Assembly: GCA_963833745.1 (NCBI GenBank)
Contig: CAWHZD010000004.1
Coordinates: 1,364,001-1,428,000, forward strand
Length of the DNA: 64,000 bases
Reading direction: 5' to 3'
Source of the DNA: AP-15 sp963833745
GTDB taxonomy: Bacteria; Pseudomonadota; Alphaproteobacteria; ATCC43930; CGMCC-115725
The notes beneath the pieces are model-generated. The model was not told the origin of the DNA, did not search any database, and saw only the letters and a program-made list of their open reading frames with translations. The translations under genes and the position numbers were made by a program. Below are positions 24,992-32,504 of the stretch, in pieces (within the stretch, counting starts at the first letter, position 1; each line of letters begins with the position of its first letter).

Positions 24992-26545
24992 CTAATGCCG
25001 GAACAGCAGGACGGCTGCGATTGCCAGCAGGGCCGCCGCGGCGAGCCACAGCGGAATGACCGCGAGATAGGCGCGTTTGGCTTGTTGTTCCGCATGGGCC
25101 GCGATCGACTCGGCGTGCAGAACCACGCCGTCGCGCGACATGTCGCCGACCAACGCGTCGAGGCTTGCGACAAGCCGCGGCAACCTTTCGACCATGTCGA
25201 CCACGGTTTCGAGCCGCTGGCGCAATTGGGCTTCGGGCCCGCGATTGTCGCGCATCCAGCTTTCGATCAGCGGCTGCGCCATCGCCCAGATATTGACTGC
25301 GGGATCGAGGTGGCGGCCCACCCCCTCGACCAACACCATCGTCTTTTGCAGCAGCAGCAGTTGCGGCTGGGTCTCCATGTCGAATTGCTCGGTCACGCGA
25401 AACAGCTGCGCCAGCAAGCGGGCGACCGAGATGTCCTGCAACGGCCGGCCGAGGATCGGCTCGCCGATGGCGCGGCAGGCCTGGGTAAAGGCGTCGATCG
25501 ATCTTGTCGAAGGCACATAGCCGGCGGCGAAGTGCACTTCCGCCACGCGGCGGTAATCGCCGGTCAGAAAGCCGACCAGCATGTCGGCGAGATACCACCG
25601 GGTGGCGCGGTCGAGCCGGCCCATGATCCCGAAATCGATGACGACGATCGCCCCCGAGGGATCGACGAACATATTTCCGGGATGCATGTCGGCGTGGAAA
25701 AACCCGTCGCGGAACACTTGGTTGAAGAACGCCTCCGCCGCCTTCAGCAAGACGTCATCGATGCGATGCCCGGCGGCGATCAGCTCGGTACGATTGTCGA
25801 TGCGCACCCCTTCGATCCGCTCCAGGGTCAGCACACCGCGGCCGGTGCGCGACCAATCGATGCGCGGGACGTGAAAGCTCGGGTCACCGGCAAAATTTTC
25901 GGCAAGTTCGGACGCGGCTGCGGCTTCGAATTGCAGATCCATCTCGAAGCGCACGATCTCGGCCAAGGTGCGGACGACCTCGACCGGCTTCAGCCGGCGC
26001 AGTGGCGGGTGCAGGCGTTCGAGCAACACCGCGAGCCACAAAAACAGATCGAGGTCGCGGGCGAAGGCGGCGGCAACGCCGGGTCGGAGCACCTTGACCG
26101 CAACCTCCTTCTCATCGGTGGTGCAGGCAAAATGAACCTGGGCGATCGAGGCGGCGGCGATCGCGGTCTCGTCAAACGACTGGAACAGGGCGTCGAGCGG
26201 CTGTGCGAATTCGGCTTCGATCGCGGCGCGTGCGGCAGCACCCGGAAAGGCCGGCAACCGGTCCTGCAGGCTCGCAAGGTCGGCGGCGATCTCCTCGCCC
26301 AGCAGATCGGCCCGCGTCGACAGCATCTGGCCGAGCTTGATGAAACCCGGGCCCAGCTCGTCGAGGGCGGCGGCGAGCCGCTGACCGGGGCGTGCTGCTA
26401 CCGAGCCCCGCCGTCGCGCGAACAGGCGAGCAACTCGCACGTAAAACGCGATCCCCGGAGCTTCGGCGAACAGAAACAGCGCGTCGTGCCGCGCGAGGGT
26501 CAGCCCGATGGCGGCGAGGCGCGCGAGGTTGCGCAGGCTGCGCAA
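24992..26545 (-). CDS. ubiB: UbiB, ABC1/ADCK-family kinase-like protein for ubiquinone synthesis
   Basis: This 517-residue protein of the atypical kinase family UbiB/ADCK is required for ubiquinone biosynthesis. It shows the family KxGQ region (GFIKLGQMLSTRADLLGEE), the Ala-rich nucleotide loop region (AAASIAQVHFA), the lysine of EVAVKVLRPGV, the HADMHPGNMF and DFGIMG metal-binding motifs, and two C-terminal membrane helices (about 485-515). It follows ubiE with a 25-base gap, as in many alphaproteobacteria. Confidence 0.95.
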   Translation of the reverse strand: MRSLRNLARLAAIGLTLARHDALFLFAEAPGIAFYVRVARLFARRRGSVAARPGQRLAAALDELGPGFIKLGQMLSTRADLLGEEIAADLASLQDRLPAFPGAAARAAIEAEFAQPLDALFQSFDETAIAAASIAQVHFACTTDEKEVAVKVLRPGVAAAFARDLDLFLWLAVLLERLHPPLRRLKPVEVVRTLAEIVRFEMDLQFEAAAASELAENFAGDPSFHVPRIDWSRTGRGVLTLERIEGVRIDNRTELIAAGHRIDDVLLKAAEAFFNQVFRDGFFHADMHPGNMFVDPSGAIVVIDFGIMGRLDRATRWYLADMLVGFLTGDYRRVAEVHFAAGYVPSTRSIDAFTQACRAIGEPILGRPLQDISVARLLAQLFRVTEQFDMETQPQLLLLQKTMVLVEGVGRHLDPAVNIWAMAQPLIESWMRDNRGPEAQLRQRLETVVDMVERLPRLVASLDALVGDMSRDGVVLHAESIAAHAEQQAKRAYLAVIPLWLAAAALLAIAAVLLFRH

Positions 26546-26570
26546 CAGCCCGAATTTAGGCTGTGCCGCG

Positions 26571-27347
26571 TCAAAGCCGCCAAGCCGAGTGAAGCGCAGC
26601 GACGCCCCCTGTGAGGTTGCGGTATCGGACCTGTTCCAGCCCGGCGCCCGCGATCATCTCGGCAAGCTCGCCCTGGCGCGGAAAACCGCGGATGCTTTCG
26701 ACCAGATAAGTGTACGCGTCGCGGTCGCCGGTGACGACCTGACCGAGCAACGGCATGACGTGAAAGCTGTAGAGATCGTAAAGCGGCTGCAACAAGGGCA
26801 TTACCCGCGGCGTGAATTCGAGGCACATAAAGCGGCCGCCCGGCTTCAGCACACGCCGCGCCTCGGCGAGCGCCGCCTCGAAATGGGTCACGTTGCGCAG
26901 CCCAAAGGCAATCGAATAGAGATCAAAACCGCGGTCGGCGACGGGCAGCCGCTCGGCATCCGCCGCCAGCCATTCGAGGCCGCACAGGATGCCACGGTCG
27001 AGCGCGCGAGCGCGGCCGATTTCGAGCATGCGCTCGTTGGCGTCGCAGACGACTACGCCACCCCCGGTGGGAATGCCGGGATCGGGCGCGAGTCGCGGCA
27101 GCGCACGCAACGCCACGTCGCCGGTGCCGCCGGCGACGTCGATCAGGGATTGACCGGGGCGCGGCTTCAGCCACGCCACCATCTCGGCTTTCCACAACCG
27201 ATGGATACCACCGCTCATCAGATCGTTCATCAGGTCGTAGCGCTGCGCGACCCTGTCGAAGATTGCGCGCACAGCAGGCGCTTTTTCGTCCTCGGGCAGA
27301 TGACGATAATCTCGCGCTGCGGCGCCGCTTGTCTCTTTCTCACTCAT
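26571..27347 (-). CDS. ubiE: Ubiquinone/menaquinone biosynthesis C-methyltransferase
   Basis: This 258-residue SAM-dependent enzyme methylates the benzoquinol ring during ubiquinone synthesis. It has the family N-terminus RVAQRYDLMNDLMSGGIHRL, SAM motif LIDVAGGTGDVALR and the C-terminal GVAALHSAWRL. The start is uncertain: ATG 27347 (MSEKETSG) fits family length, ATG 27368 and a longer frame are alternatives, and none has a clear ribosome binding site. It heads the ubiE-ubiB unit and is divergent from mutM across a dispersed repeat. Confidence 0.94.
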   Translation of the reverse strand: MSEKETSGAAARDYRHLPEDEKAPAVRAIFDRVAQRYDLMNDLMSGGIHRLWKAEMVAWLKPRPGQSLIDVAGGTGDVALRALPRLAPDPGIPTGGGVVVCDANERMLEIGRARALDRGILCGLEWLAADAERLPVADRGFDLYSIAFGLRNVTHFEAALAEARRVLKPGGRFMCLEFTPRVMPLLQPLYDLYSFHVMPLLGQVVTGDRDAYTYLVESIRGFPRQGELAEMIAGAGLEQVRYRNLTGGVAALHSAWRL

Positions 27348-27430
27348 CAGGCAGGAAGATACCGCCATCGGACCGCCCGCGTCACGCCGCGGCCGATGTC
27401 GCGGTACAACGAGAAACGCGAGCAGGATAT

Positions 27431-27509
27431 CGTCACCCCCGCGCAAGCGGGGGTCCAGGGCCTCCTCCGGGGGAGCCGCCCTGGATTCCTGCTTTCGCAG
27501 GAATGACGG
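27431..27509. repeat. Dispersed palindromic repeat (family A), upstream of mutM
   Basis: A 79-bp copy of the element at 12452-12530: it begins CGTCACCCCCGCGCAAGCGG and ends with CTGGATTCCTGCTTTCGCAG followed by GAATGACGG. It ends eight bases before the mutM ATG, so it would place a strong hairpin close to the mutM ribosome binding site (GGGGAG). Confidence 0.75.
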
Positions 27510-27517
27510 CGGGGAGA

Positions 27518-28345
27518 ATGCCCGAGCTGCCTGAAGTCGAAACCGTGCGCCGTGGCCTGGCTCTGAAGATGACCGGCCGGCGGATCGTGCGCGCCGAATT
27601 GCGCCGGCCCGATCTGCGACGGCCGTTTCCGCCGGAACTGGCCGAGCGCCTCGGCGGCGCCGAGATCGGCGAGCTTCGCCGGCGCGGCAAATACATCCTG
27701 ATCGAGCTCGACGCCGACGGCCTGTTATTGCTGCATCTCGGCATGTCGGGCCGGATCACCGCCGGTGACGGGACGGCACCTGAGGCCCTCCACGACCATG
27801 TCGTGCTGACCCTCGACGACGGCACCGTCGTCCGCTTCAACGACGCGCGGCGCTTTGGTTTGTTGGACTATGTGCGGCGTAGCGAGGCGGAGCGGCACCC
27901 GCTGTTGGCCGGGCTCGGCCCGGAACCGCTCGGGCCGGGTTTCGACGGCGCGTATCTCGCCGGCAAGCTCGCCGGCAAGATGACGCCGATCAAATCGGCG
28001 CTGCTCGACCAGCGCGTCGTCGCCGGACTTGGCAACATCTACGTCTGCGAGGCGCTCTATCGCGCCCGATTGTCGCCGCGGCGGCTCGCCGGAACGATCG
28101 GCCGCAGCCAAGCCGAGCGGCTGGTCAAAGCGATCCGCTCGGTGCTCGACGAAGCAATCGAGGCCGGCGGCTCGTCGTTGCGCAATTATGTCCAGGCGAA
28201 TGGCGAGCTCGGCTATTTCCAGCATCGCTGGGCGGTCTACGGCCGCGAGGGCGAGCCCTGCCCCGGCTGCAATTGCAGCGAAGGCGTGCGCCGCATCGTC
28301 CAATCCGGCCGCTCGACCTTTTTCTGCGCCAAGCGCCAGCGCTAG
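27518..28345 (+). CDS. mutM: Formamidopyrimidine-DNA glycosylase, zinc finger lacking its fourth cysteine
   Basis: This 275-residue base-excision repair enzyme removes 8-oxoguanine and formamidopyrimidines. The catalytic N-terminus PELPEVE (P1/E2 after Met removal) and the GRRGKYI lysine loop are intact, as are the helix-two-turn-helix and NYVQANGELGYF. The C-terminal zinc finger normally has four cysteines; here C248, C251 and C270 are present but the fourth is R273 (FFCAKRQR where relatives have CxxCQR). An additional C253 (CPGCNC) might replace it. The ATG at 27518 has GGGGAG upstream. Confidence 0.92.
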   Translation: MPELPEVETVRRGLALKMTGRRIVRAELRRPDLRRPFPPELAERLGGAEIGELRRRGKYILIELDADGLLLLHLGMSGRITAGDGTAPEALHDHVVLTLDDGTVVRFNDARRFGLLDYVRRSEAERHPLLAGLGPEPLGPGFDGAYLAGKLAGKMTPIKSALLDQRVVAGLGNIYVCEALYRARLSPRRLAGTIGRSQAERLVKAIRSVLDEAIEAGGSSLRNYVQANGELGYFQHRWAVYGREGEPCPGCNCSEGVRRIVQSGRSTFFCAKRQR

Positions 28346-28370
28346 CCAAAGACCGACATCGTCGAGGAGC

Positions 28371-28443
28371 GCGTCTCGACGACGCATTCCCGCTCCGTCG
28401 AGGACAATCGAGAACGAGATTGCTTCGCTGCGCTCGCAATGAC
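28371..28443. repeat. Palindrome-rich intergenic repeat
   Basis: Between mutM and the enoyl-CoA hydratase gene lies a repeat-like stretch ending GATTGCTTCGCTGCGCTCGC, then AATGACA. The 3' part (GATTGC...GCAATGAC) is a hairpin of a type often seen scattered in alphaproteobacterial chromosomes. No second copy is in this window. Confidence 0.45.
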
Positions 28444-28476
28444 AGCCTGTCGCACCCGCTTCGACAAGGACTCCCA

Positions 28477-29265
28477 ATGAGTGAGAATCACGGTCACCGA
28501 AACATCCTCGTCGAGCGGCGCGGCGCGGTCGGCATTGTCACTCTGAACCGTCCGCAGGCGCTGAACGCGCTGAACGCTGCGCTGATCTCCGAGTTGGCTT
28601 CAGCGATCGACGAGCTCGAGGCCGACGACGTGATCGGGGCGATCGTTCTGACCGGCAACGACAAGGCGTTTGCCGCCGGCGCCGACGTCAAGGAAATGGC
28701 GGCTAAAACCTATCCCCAAACCTATCTCGAGGATTTCATCACCACCGGCTGGGAGCGGGTCGCGCAATGCCGCAAGCCGGTCGTCGCCGCGGTCGCCGGA
28801 TTTGCGCTCGGCGGCGGCTGCGAGATCGCGATGATGTGCGACATCATCGTCGCCGCCGACACCGCCCGCTTCGGCCAGCCCGAAATCACCCTCGGCACGA
28901 TCCCGGGTGCGGGCGGGACCCAGCGGCTGGCCCGTTTTGTCGGCAAGGCCAAGGCGATGGATCTGTGCCTGACCGGGCGCATGATGGACGCCGCCGAGGC
29001 CGAGCGCGCCGGCCTCGTCAGCCGCATCGTGCCGGCGGCCGACCTCGTGACCGAAGCGGTCAAGATCGCCGAGCGGATCAGCCAAATGTCGCGGCCGATC
29101 GCGATGATGGTCAAGGAGGCGGTCAACCGCGCCTACGAGACGACCCTGGCCGAAGGGGTGCGGTTCGAGCGCCGGGTGTTCCACGCGACCTTCGCCACCG
29201 AAGACCGCAAGGAAGGAATGGCCGCCTTTATCGAAAAGCGGAAACCCGCGTTTCGCAACCGCTAA
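28477..29265 (+). CDS. Enoyl-CoA hydratase
   Basis: This 262-residue crotonase-family enzyme hydrates 2-enoyl-CoA esters in beta-oxidation. The oxyanion-hole segments KAFAAGADVKEMA (about 66-78) and FALGGGCEIAMMCD (about 109-122) and the catalytic glutamate region GQPEITLGTIPGAGGTQRL (about 130-148) are complete, so a true hydratase activity is likely. ATG 28477 has AAGGA upstream. An enoyl-CoA hydratase gene between mutM and rpsT-dnaA is a recurring arrangement in Rhodospirillales-like genomes, here interrupted by three further genes. Confidence 0.93.
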   Translation: MSENHGHRNILVERRGAVGIVTLNRPQALNALNAALISELASAIDELEADDVIGAIVLTGNDKAFAAGADVKEMAAKTYPQTYLEDFITTGWERVAQCRKPVVAAVAGFALGGGCEIAMMCDIIVAADTARFGQPEITLGTIPGAGGTQRLARFVGKAKAMDLCLTGRMMDAAEAERAGLVSRIVPAADLVTEAVKIAERISQMSRPIAMMVKEAVNRAYETTLAEGVRFERRVFHATFATEDRKEGMAAFIEKRKPAFRNR

Positions 29266-29453
29266 TCGCGGCGCGTGGGTCGAAGCCGCTGCGGCTTGCG
29301 GCTGGTGTCGAAGGCGTCGCGAACGCTCTTGAAGGACGGACGCAGCGGGCGGCGGGTTGTCCGGGATTCGTATTCGCCACGTTCGGCGGCGAGCTTTTTG
29401 GCAAGGCGCAGACGCGGGCTTTGCGAGGCGTGGCCAGAGATGCCGTGCTTATG
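29262..29453 (-). CDS. Small basic hypothetical protein
   Basis: An open frame on the minus strand encodes a short, very basic protein (GSHKHGISGHASQSPRLRLA ... RKPQRLRPTRRD) downstream of the methyltransferase gene. It reads like a genuine disordered peptide rather than an antisense frame, and no other gene occupies this space, but no family is recognised. Its end overlaps the end of the enoyl-CoA hydratase gene by 4 bases. A start further upstream (29483) is possible. Confidence 0.35.
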   Translation of the reverse strand, partial: HKHGISGHASQSPRLRLAKKLAAERGEYESRTTRRPLRPSFKSVRDAFDTSRKPQRLRPTRRD

Positions 29454-29513
29454 GCTCCCCATGCCGCCGCGGCCCTGCTGCATGCCGGTCTCGCTCGAAT
29501 GCGCTGCGCTCGC

Positions 29514-30263
29514 TCAGCGCGCTACGTCGCCCCAGGCGACGTAGCGGTTGCGCCGCCGGGGCTCCAGCCCCTCCTCGATCATGCGCTGGACCTGCGCCTC
29601 GACCAGATCGGCCAACGGGTCGCTCGCGACATTGACGAGACCGTGGCGGCGCAACAAGGTTTCGATCTCCTCGCGCGGACGGCCGCCGAGAAACGGCAGC
29701 CGGGCGCCGACCGCCGCATATTCGGGGCTGGTACGGGCGTTTTCCTGGCACCCCGGCTGCGCGCCGGCGACGCGGTCGCTGCCGTCGAGCACCGCGCCGT
29801 CGACGACGACGAGCCGCCGGCCCGGCCGCAGCACACGGATCCATTCGTCGATCGCCGCCTCGGGATGCGGCAAGGTCCACAACACATGCCGGCTGATCAC
29901 CAGATCGAAGCTCGCCGGCGCAAACCGCAATTGTTCGGCGTCGCCCTGTTCGAAGCGGACCGCAAGACCCCGCTCCGCCGCCTTGTGCTCGGCCCGCGCG
30001 ATCATCGACGGCGCAAAATCGACGCCCGTCACACGATGCCCGCGCGCCGCGAGTTCGAGACTGAGGAAGCCGGTGCCGGAGCCCACGTCGAGAGCGTCGA
30101 GCGCGCCTGTTCCCGGCAGGACGAGACCAAAGATGCGATCCCAGGCCGCATGCTCGGCAGCAGTGCGGATGCTATGGCCGAAATCCTCGTCGAAATGCGC
30201 CGCTCGACGGTCCCAATGGGCCGCGACCTGCTGCTTAACCGGGTCGGAATGCAGTGACGACAT
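29514..30263 (-). CDS. SAM-dependent class I methyltransferase
   Basis: This 249-residue protein has a methyltransferase type 11 core: SAM-binding DALDVGSGTGFLSLEL (about 56-71), GVDFAPSMIARA (motif for the ribose-binding acidic residue) and GDAEQLRFAPASFDLVISRH (about 107-126). Its substrate is unknown; it resembles small-molecule methyltransferases. It follows the LLM flavoprotein gene with about 30 bases between them, on the same strand, so they may be co-transcribed. Confidence 0.87.
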   Translation of the reverse strand: MSSLHSDPVKQQVAAHWDRRAAHFDEDFGHSIRTAAEHAAWDRIFGLVLPGTGALDALDVGSGTGFLSLELAARGHRVTGVDFAPSMIARAEHKAAERGLAVRFEQGDAEQLRFAPASFDLVISRHVLWTLPHPEAAIDEWIRVLRPGRRLVVVDGAVLDGSDRVAGAQPGCQENARTSPEYAAVGARLPFLGGRPREEIETLLRRHGLVNVASDPLADLVEAQVQRMIEEGLEPRRRNRYVAWGDVAR

Positions 30264-30292
30264 CGGCGATGTCCTTCTTTTCCTTGGCTCTA

Positions 30293-31213
30293 TCAGGCCA
30301 ATCCGGCGACCGCGGCCAGCGCCTCGACCTGCTCGGCATGGCGTGAGACCGGGTTCAAGAGCAGATGGTTGGCACCCATCGCCACCAGCTCTTCGAGCCG
30401 CCCGCGGACCTGCTCCGGGGTGCCGTGGATGCCGGAGGCGTCGGTTCCCTCGGGGTTGTGGTAGACCTCGGTAAACCAGCGGTGGAGTTCGGCGCGGGCC
30501 ACCTCCGGACGCTCGTCGACCGCCATGAACAGCCGCTTCGAGATCGGGAAGTCCGCCGGGTCGCGGCCCGCCTCCTCAAGCGCCGCCCGCAGGATCGGGA
30601 CGGATTGCCCGAAGGCGGCGATGCTCGATCCGCCCGAGCCCATCCAGCCATCGGCGAGAAAGCCGGCGCGGCGCACTGCATTCGGGTGGCCGACCCCAAA
30701 CCACATCGGCAGACACGGCTTTTGCACCGGCTTGGGCATCATCGTGCCGCCTTCGAGCTGATATATCCTCCCTTGGAAGTCGACGCGGGGCTGGCTCCAC
30801 AACGCCCGGATCAGCTCGACATCCTCGCGAAAACGCCGCACGCGGGCCTCGCGGGGGATTTGGAACTGAGCATAGTGGTGCTCGCGGCCGAGCCCGACGC
30901 CGAGAATCGCGCGCCCGCCGCTTAGATAGTCGAGGCAGGCCCATTGATGCGCGACATGCGCGGGGTGATGGATCGGCAGCACCACCACCGACGCGCCAAG
31001 GCGGATTTTGGTCGTGACCGCGGCGGCAAAACTCAGCACCGCCACCGGGTCGAAGCAAAAGCCGTGGTCGAGGGTGTTCTCGGTGACCCACAAATCGCGG
31101 AAACCTAGCGTCTCGGCGCGTTGCGCCACCCGGCGCACGACGTCGACGCCGATCGGCTGGGGCGAGCGGTGAGGCAGCGAGATGCCGAGCGCGATTTCAT
31201 CTTTCAGGGCCAT
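30293..31213 (-). CDS. LLM-class flavin-dependent oxidoreductase (luciferase-like)
   Basis: This 306-residue TIM-barrel protein of the bacterial luciferase-like superfamily probably uses reduced flavin or F420 to oxidise or reduce an organic substrate. Landmarks are LGFRDLWVTENTLDHGFCFD, KIRLGASVVVLPIHHPAHVA (the LG-A-V strand lining the cofactor pocket), SGGRAILGVGLGR and MWFGVGHPNAVRRA. The start MALKDEI at 31213 has GAGGCGG upstream and fits family length. The substrate is unknown. Confidence 0.85.
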   Translation of the reverse strand: MALKDEIALGISLPHRSPQPIGVDVVRRVAQRAETLGFRDLWVTENTLDHGFCFDPVAVLSFAAAVTTKIRLGASVVVLPIHHPAHVAHQWACLDYLSGGRAILGVGLGREHHYAQFQIPREARVRRFREDVELIRALWSQPRVDFQGRIYQLEGGTMMPKPVQKPCLPMWFGVGHPNAVRRAGFLADGWMGSGGSSIAAFGQSVPILRAALEEAGRDPADFPISKRLFMAVDERPEVARAELHRWFTEVYHNPEGTDASGIHGTPEQVRGRLEELVAMGANHLLLNPVSRHAEQVEALAAVAGLA

Positions 31214-31251
31214 GCTCGCCGCCTCTTCGAAAGCTTCGGAAGTAAGAGCGC

Positions 31252-31605
31252 TCAGACTTTCTCGATCAATTCCATCTGCGCGCCGTCGGGCGCCTCGACA
31301 AAGCACACGCGACGGCCGTTGTTGGGCGGCATCTCTTCTAGGATGCGCACGCCGTTCTTGCGCATCCGGGCCAACGTGCCGTCATAGTCTTCGGTATCCA
31401 CGGCAATGTGCTCAATCCCGTAATGCTGCTCGTGCTTTTGGCTGGCGATCAAGCCGGTAATGTTGAGTTGCAGCCCATGCAGATCGAGGCGAAAGCCTCG
31501 GCCCGGGATTTCGGCCTTCATCGTTGCGCCAAAGTTGTCGACGTAGAATTGCGCAGTCTGCTTGGGATCCTGGCTCTTCACGTGCACATGTTGGATGGAC
31601 GCCAT
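31252..31605 (-). CDS. VOC-family (glyoxalase/dioxygenase-like) protein
   Basis: This 117-residue single-domain vicinal oxygen chelate protein has the metal-ligand pattern of the family: QHVHVKSQD (first His), HYGIEHIAVDTED (second His) and APDGAQMELIEKV (final Glu). It may be a lyase, isomerase or fosfomycin-resistance-like enzyme; no substrate can be named. The ATG has a strong AAGGAGA ribosome binding site. It is the first gene of an apparent VOC-LLM-methyltransferase unit and is divergent from rpsT. Confidence 0.83.
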   Translation of the reverse strand: MASIQHVHVKSQDPKQTAQFYVDNFGATMKAEIPGRGFRLDLHGLQLNITGLIASQKHEQHYGIEHIAVDTEDYDGTLARMRKNGVRILEEMPPNNGRRVCFVEAPDGAQMELIEKV

Positions 31606-31814
31606 GATTGTTCTCCTTGTCGGTTGTCGCGTTGCTCCGCGGTTCGTTGCTCGGCCGACAGCGCGGCCAGCCACGATATCGTGATCGGTGTTCGACAGCG
31701 AGCTTTTGTTGCCTCCTGCCACGGACCGCCGCCGCCGGCAGCGGCGCCGTTCTTGATTGACGTATGCGCGGCCGGCAGATAGAAAGCGCATCCTCCGCAA
31801 TTCGGCACGAGAGC

Positions 31815-32075
31815 ATGGCGAACCACAAATCGGCGGAAAAGCGCATGCGCCAGACCGAGAAACGCACCGCGATCAACCGCTCCCGGGTGAGCCGGGTGCG
31901 TACATTTGTCAAAAAGGTCGAAACCGCCATCGCCAGCGGCGACAGGGCGGCAGCGCAATCGGCATTGCAGCTCGCTCAGCCCGAGCTGCATCGGGCGATC
32001 ACCAAGGGCGTGATGCACAAGAACACGGTCTCTCGCAAGCTGTCGCGGCTTGCGACACGCATCAACGCACTCTGA
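31815..32075 (+). CDS. rpsT: 30S ribosomal protein S20
   Basis: This 86-residue S20 binds 16S rRNA early in 30S assembly. The N-terminus MANHKSAEKRMRQTEKR and the C-terminal KGVMHKNTVSRKLSRLATRI are characteristic. Located directly upstream of dnaA, as in many alphaproteobacteria. The start is set by the conserved MANHKSA. Confidence 0.97.
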   Translation: MANHKSAEKRMRQTEKRTAINRSRVSRVRTFVKKVETAIASGDRAAAQSALQLAQPELHRAITKGVMHKNTVSRKLSRLATRINAL

Positions 32076-32100
32076 ACCACCCTCCCCCTCCGCAAAATAC

Positions 32101-32121
32101 CTCGCCTTGAGACAAGGCGAG
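32101..32121 (+). terminator. Hairpin downstream of rpsT, possible terminator
   Basis: CTCGCCTTG and CAAGGCGAG form a perfect 9-bp stem with a three-base AGA loop, 25 bases after the rpsT stop. No T-run follows, so it would be a Rho-dependent-type or attenuating hairpin rather than a classic terminator. Confidence 0.45.
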
Positions 32122-32124
32122 GCC

Positions 32125-32196
32125 GGCGCGCCCTGCGATCTCGGCGCGCCCTGCGATCTCGGCGCGCCCTGCGATCTCGGCGCGCCCCGCGACCTC
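32125..32196. repeat. Four tandem 18-bp repeats between rpsT and dnaA
   Basis: The unit GGCGCGCCCTGCGATCTC occurs three times exactly and a fourth time with two changes (GGCGCGCCCCGCGACCTC). Each unit contains an AscI-type palindrome GGCGCGCC and a GATC. It lies immediately after the rpsT hairpin, within the 430-base gap before dnaA. Confidence 0.9.
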
Positions 32197-32234
32197 GCTG
32201 CGCGCTGCCGTCATCGCGGCGTCCAAAAAACTTT

Positions 32235-32263
32235 TTGCGTTCACTTTTCGGACGCATTGCTAT
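32235..32263 (+). promoter_or_regulatory. Candidate dnaA promoter
   Basis: TTGCGT and TGCTAT are separated by 17 bases, a sigma-70-like arrangement, in the AT-richer half of the rpsT-dnaA gap. They lie about 240 bases upstream of the dnaA start, implying a long leader. Found by eye only. Confidence 0.3.
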
Positions 32264-32504
32264 CGTTTCGGCATCCAAGTTAGTATTGCCGTATTGCGAC
32301 GCCAAGAATCACGTTGGCGCCCTGTAAAAGTCGGTCGGGGCGAAGATACCTTCTTATTGCCCTGGTTAAACGACAATAATGGTGGGCTCTGGGGGATCGA
32401 TGTTACCTGCAAAAATTAACGACAACATCGGAACTATCAACTGAATCAGACAGTAAATTCACCGGCGTTGAACCGGGCGGTGCTGCCGTCCTGATCGGGG
32501 GGAT

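Larger units (their letters stand above)
32076..32504. other. rpsT-dnaA intergenic region
   Basis: This 429-base gap holds the rpsT hairpin, the tandem repeats, then a distinctly AT-richer stretch (about 32220-32470) that probably contains the dnaA promoter and leader. I find no match to the DnaA box TTATNCACA on either strand by eye, so an origin here is not supported by sequence, although origin regions near dnaA are common. Confidence 0.5.

Noticed and set aside
32125..32196. CRISPR-like array
   Set aside because: The repeats are 18 bp, directly adjacent with no spacers, and no cas genes are present.
32076..32504. Origin of replication with DnaA boxes
   Set aside because: No TTATNCACA-type box is visible on either strand, so oriC is not supported by what can be read here.
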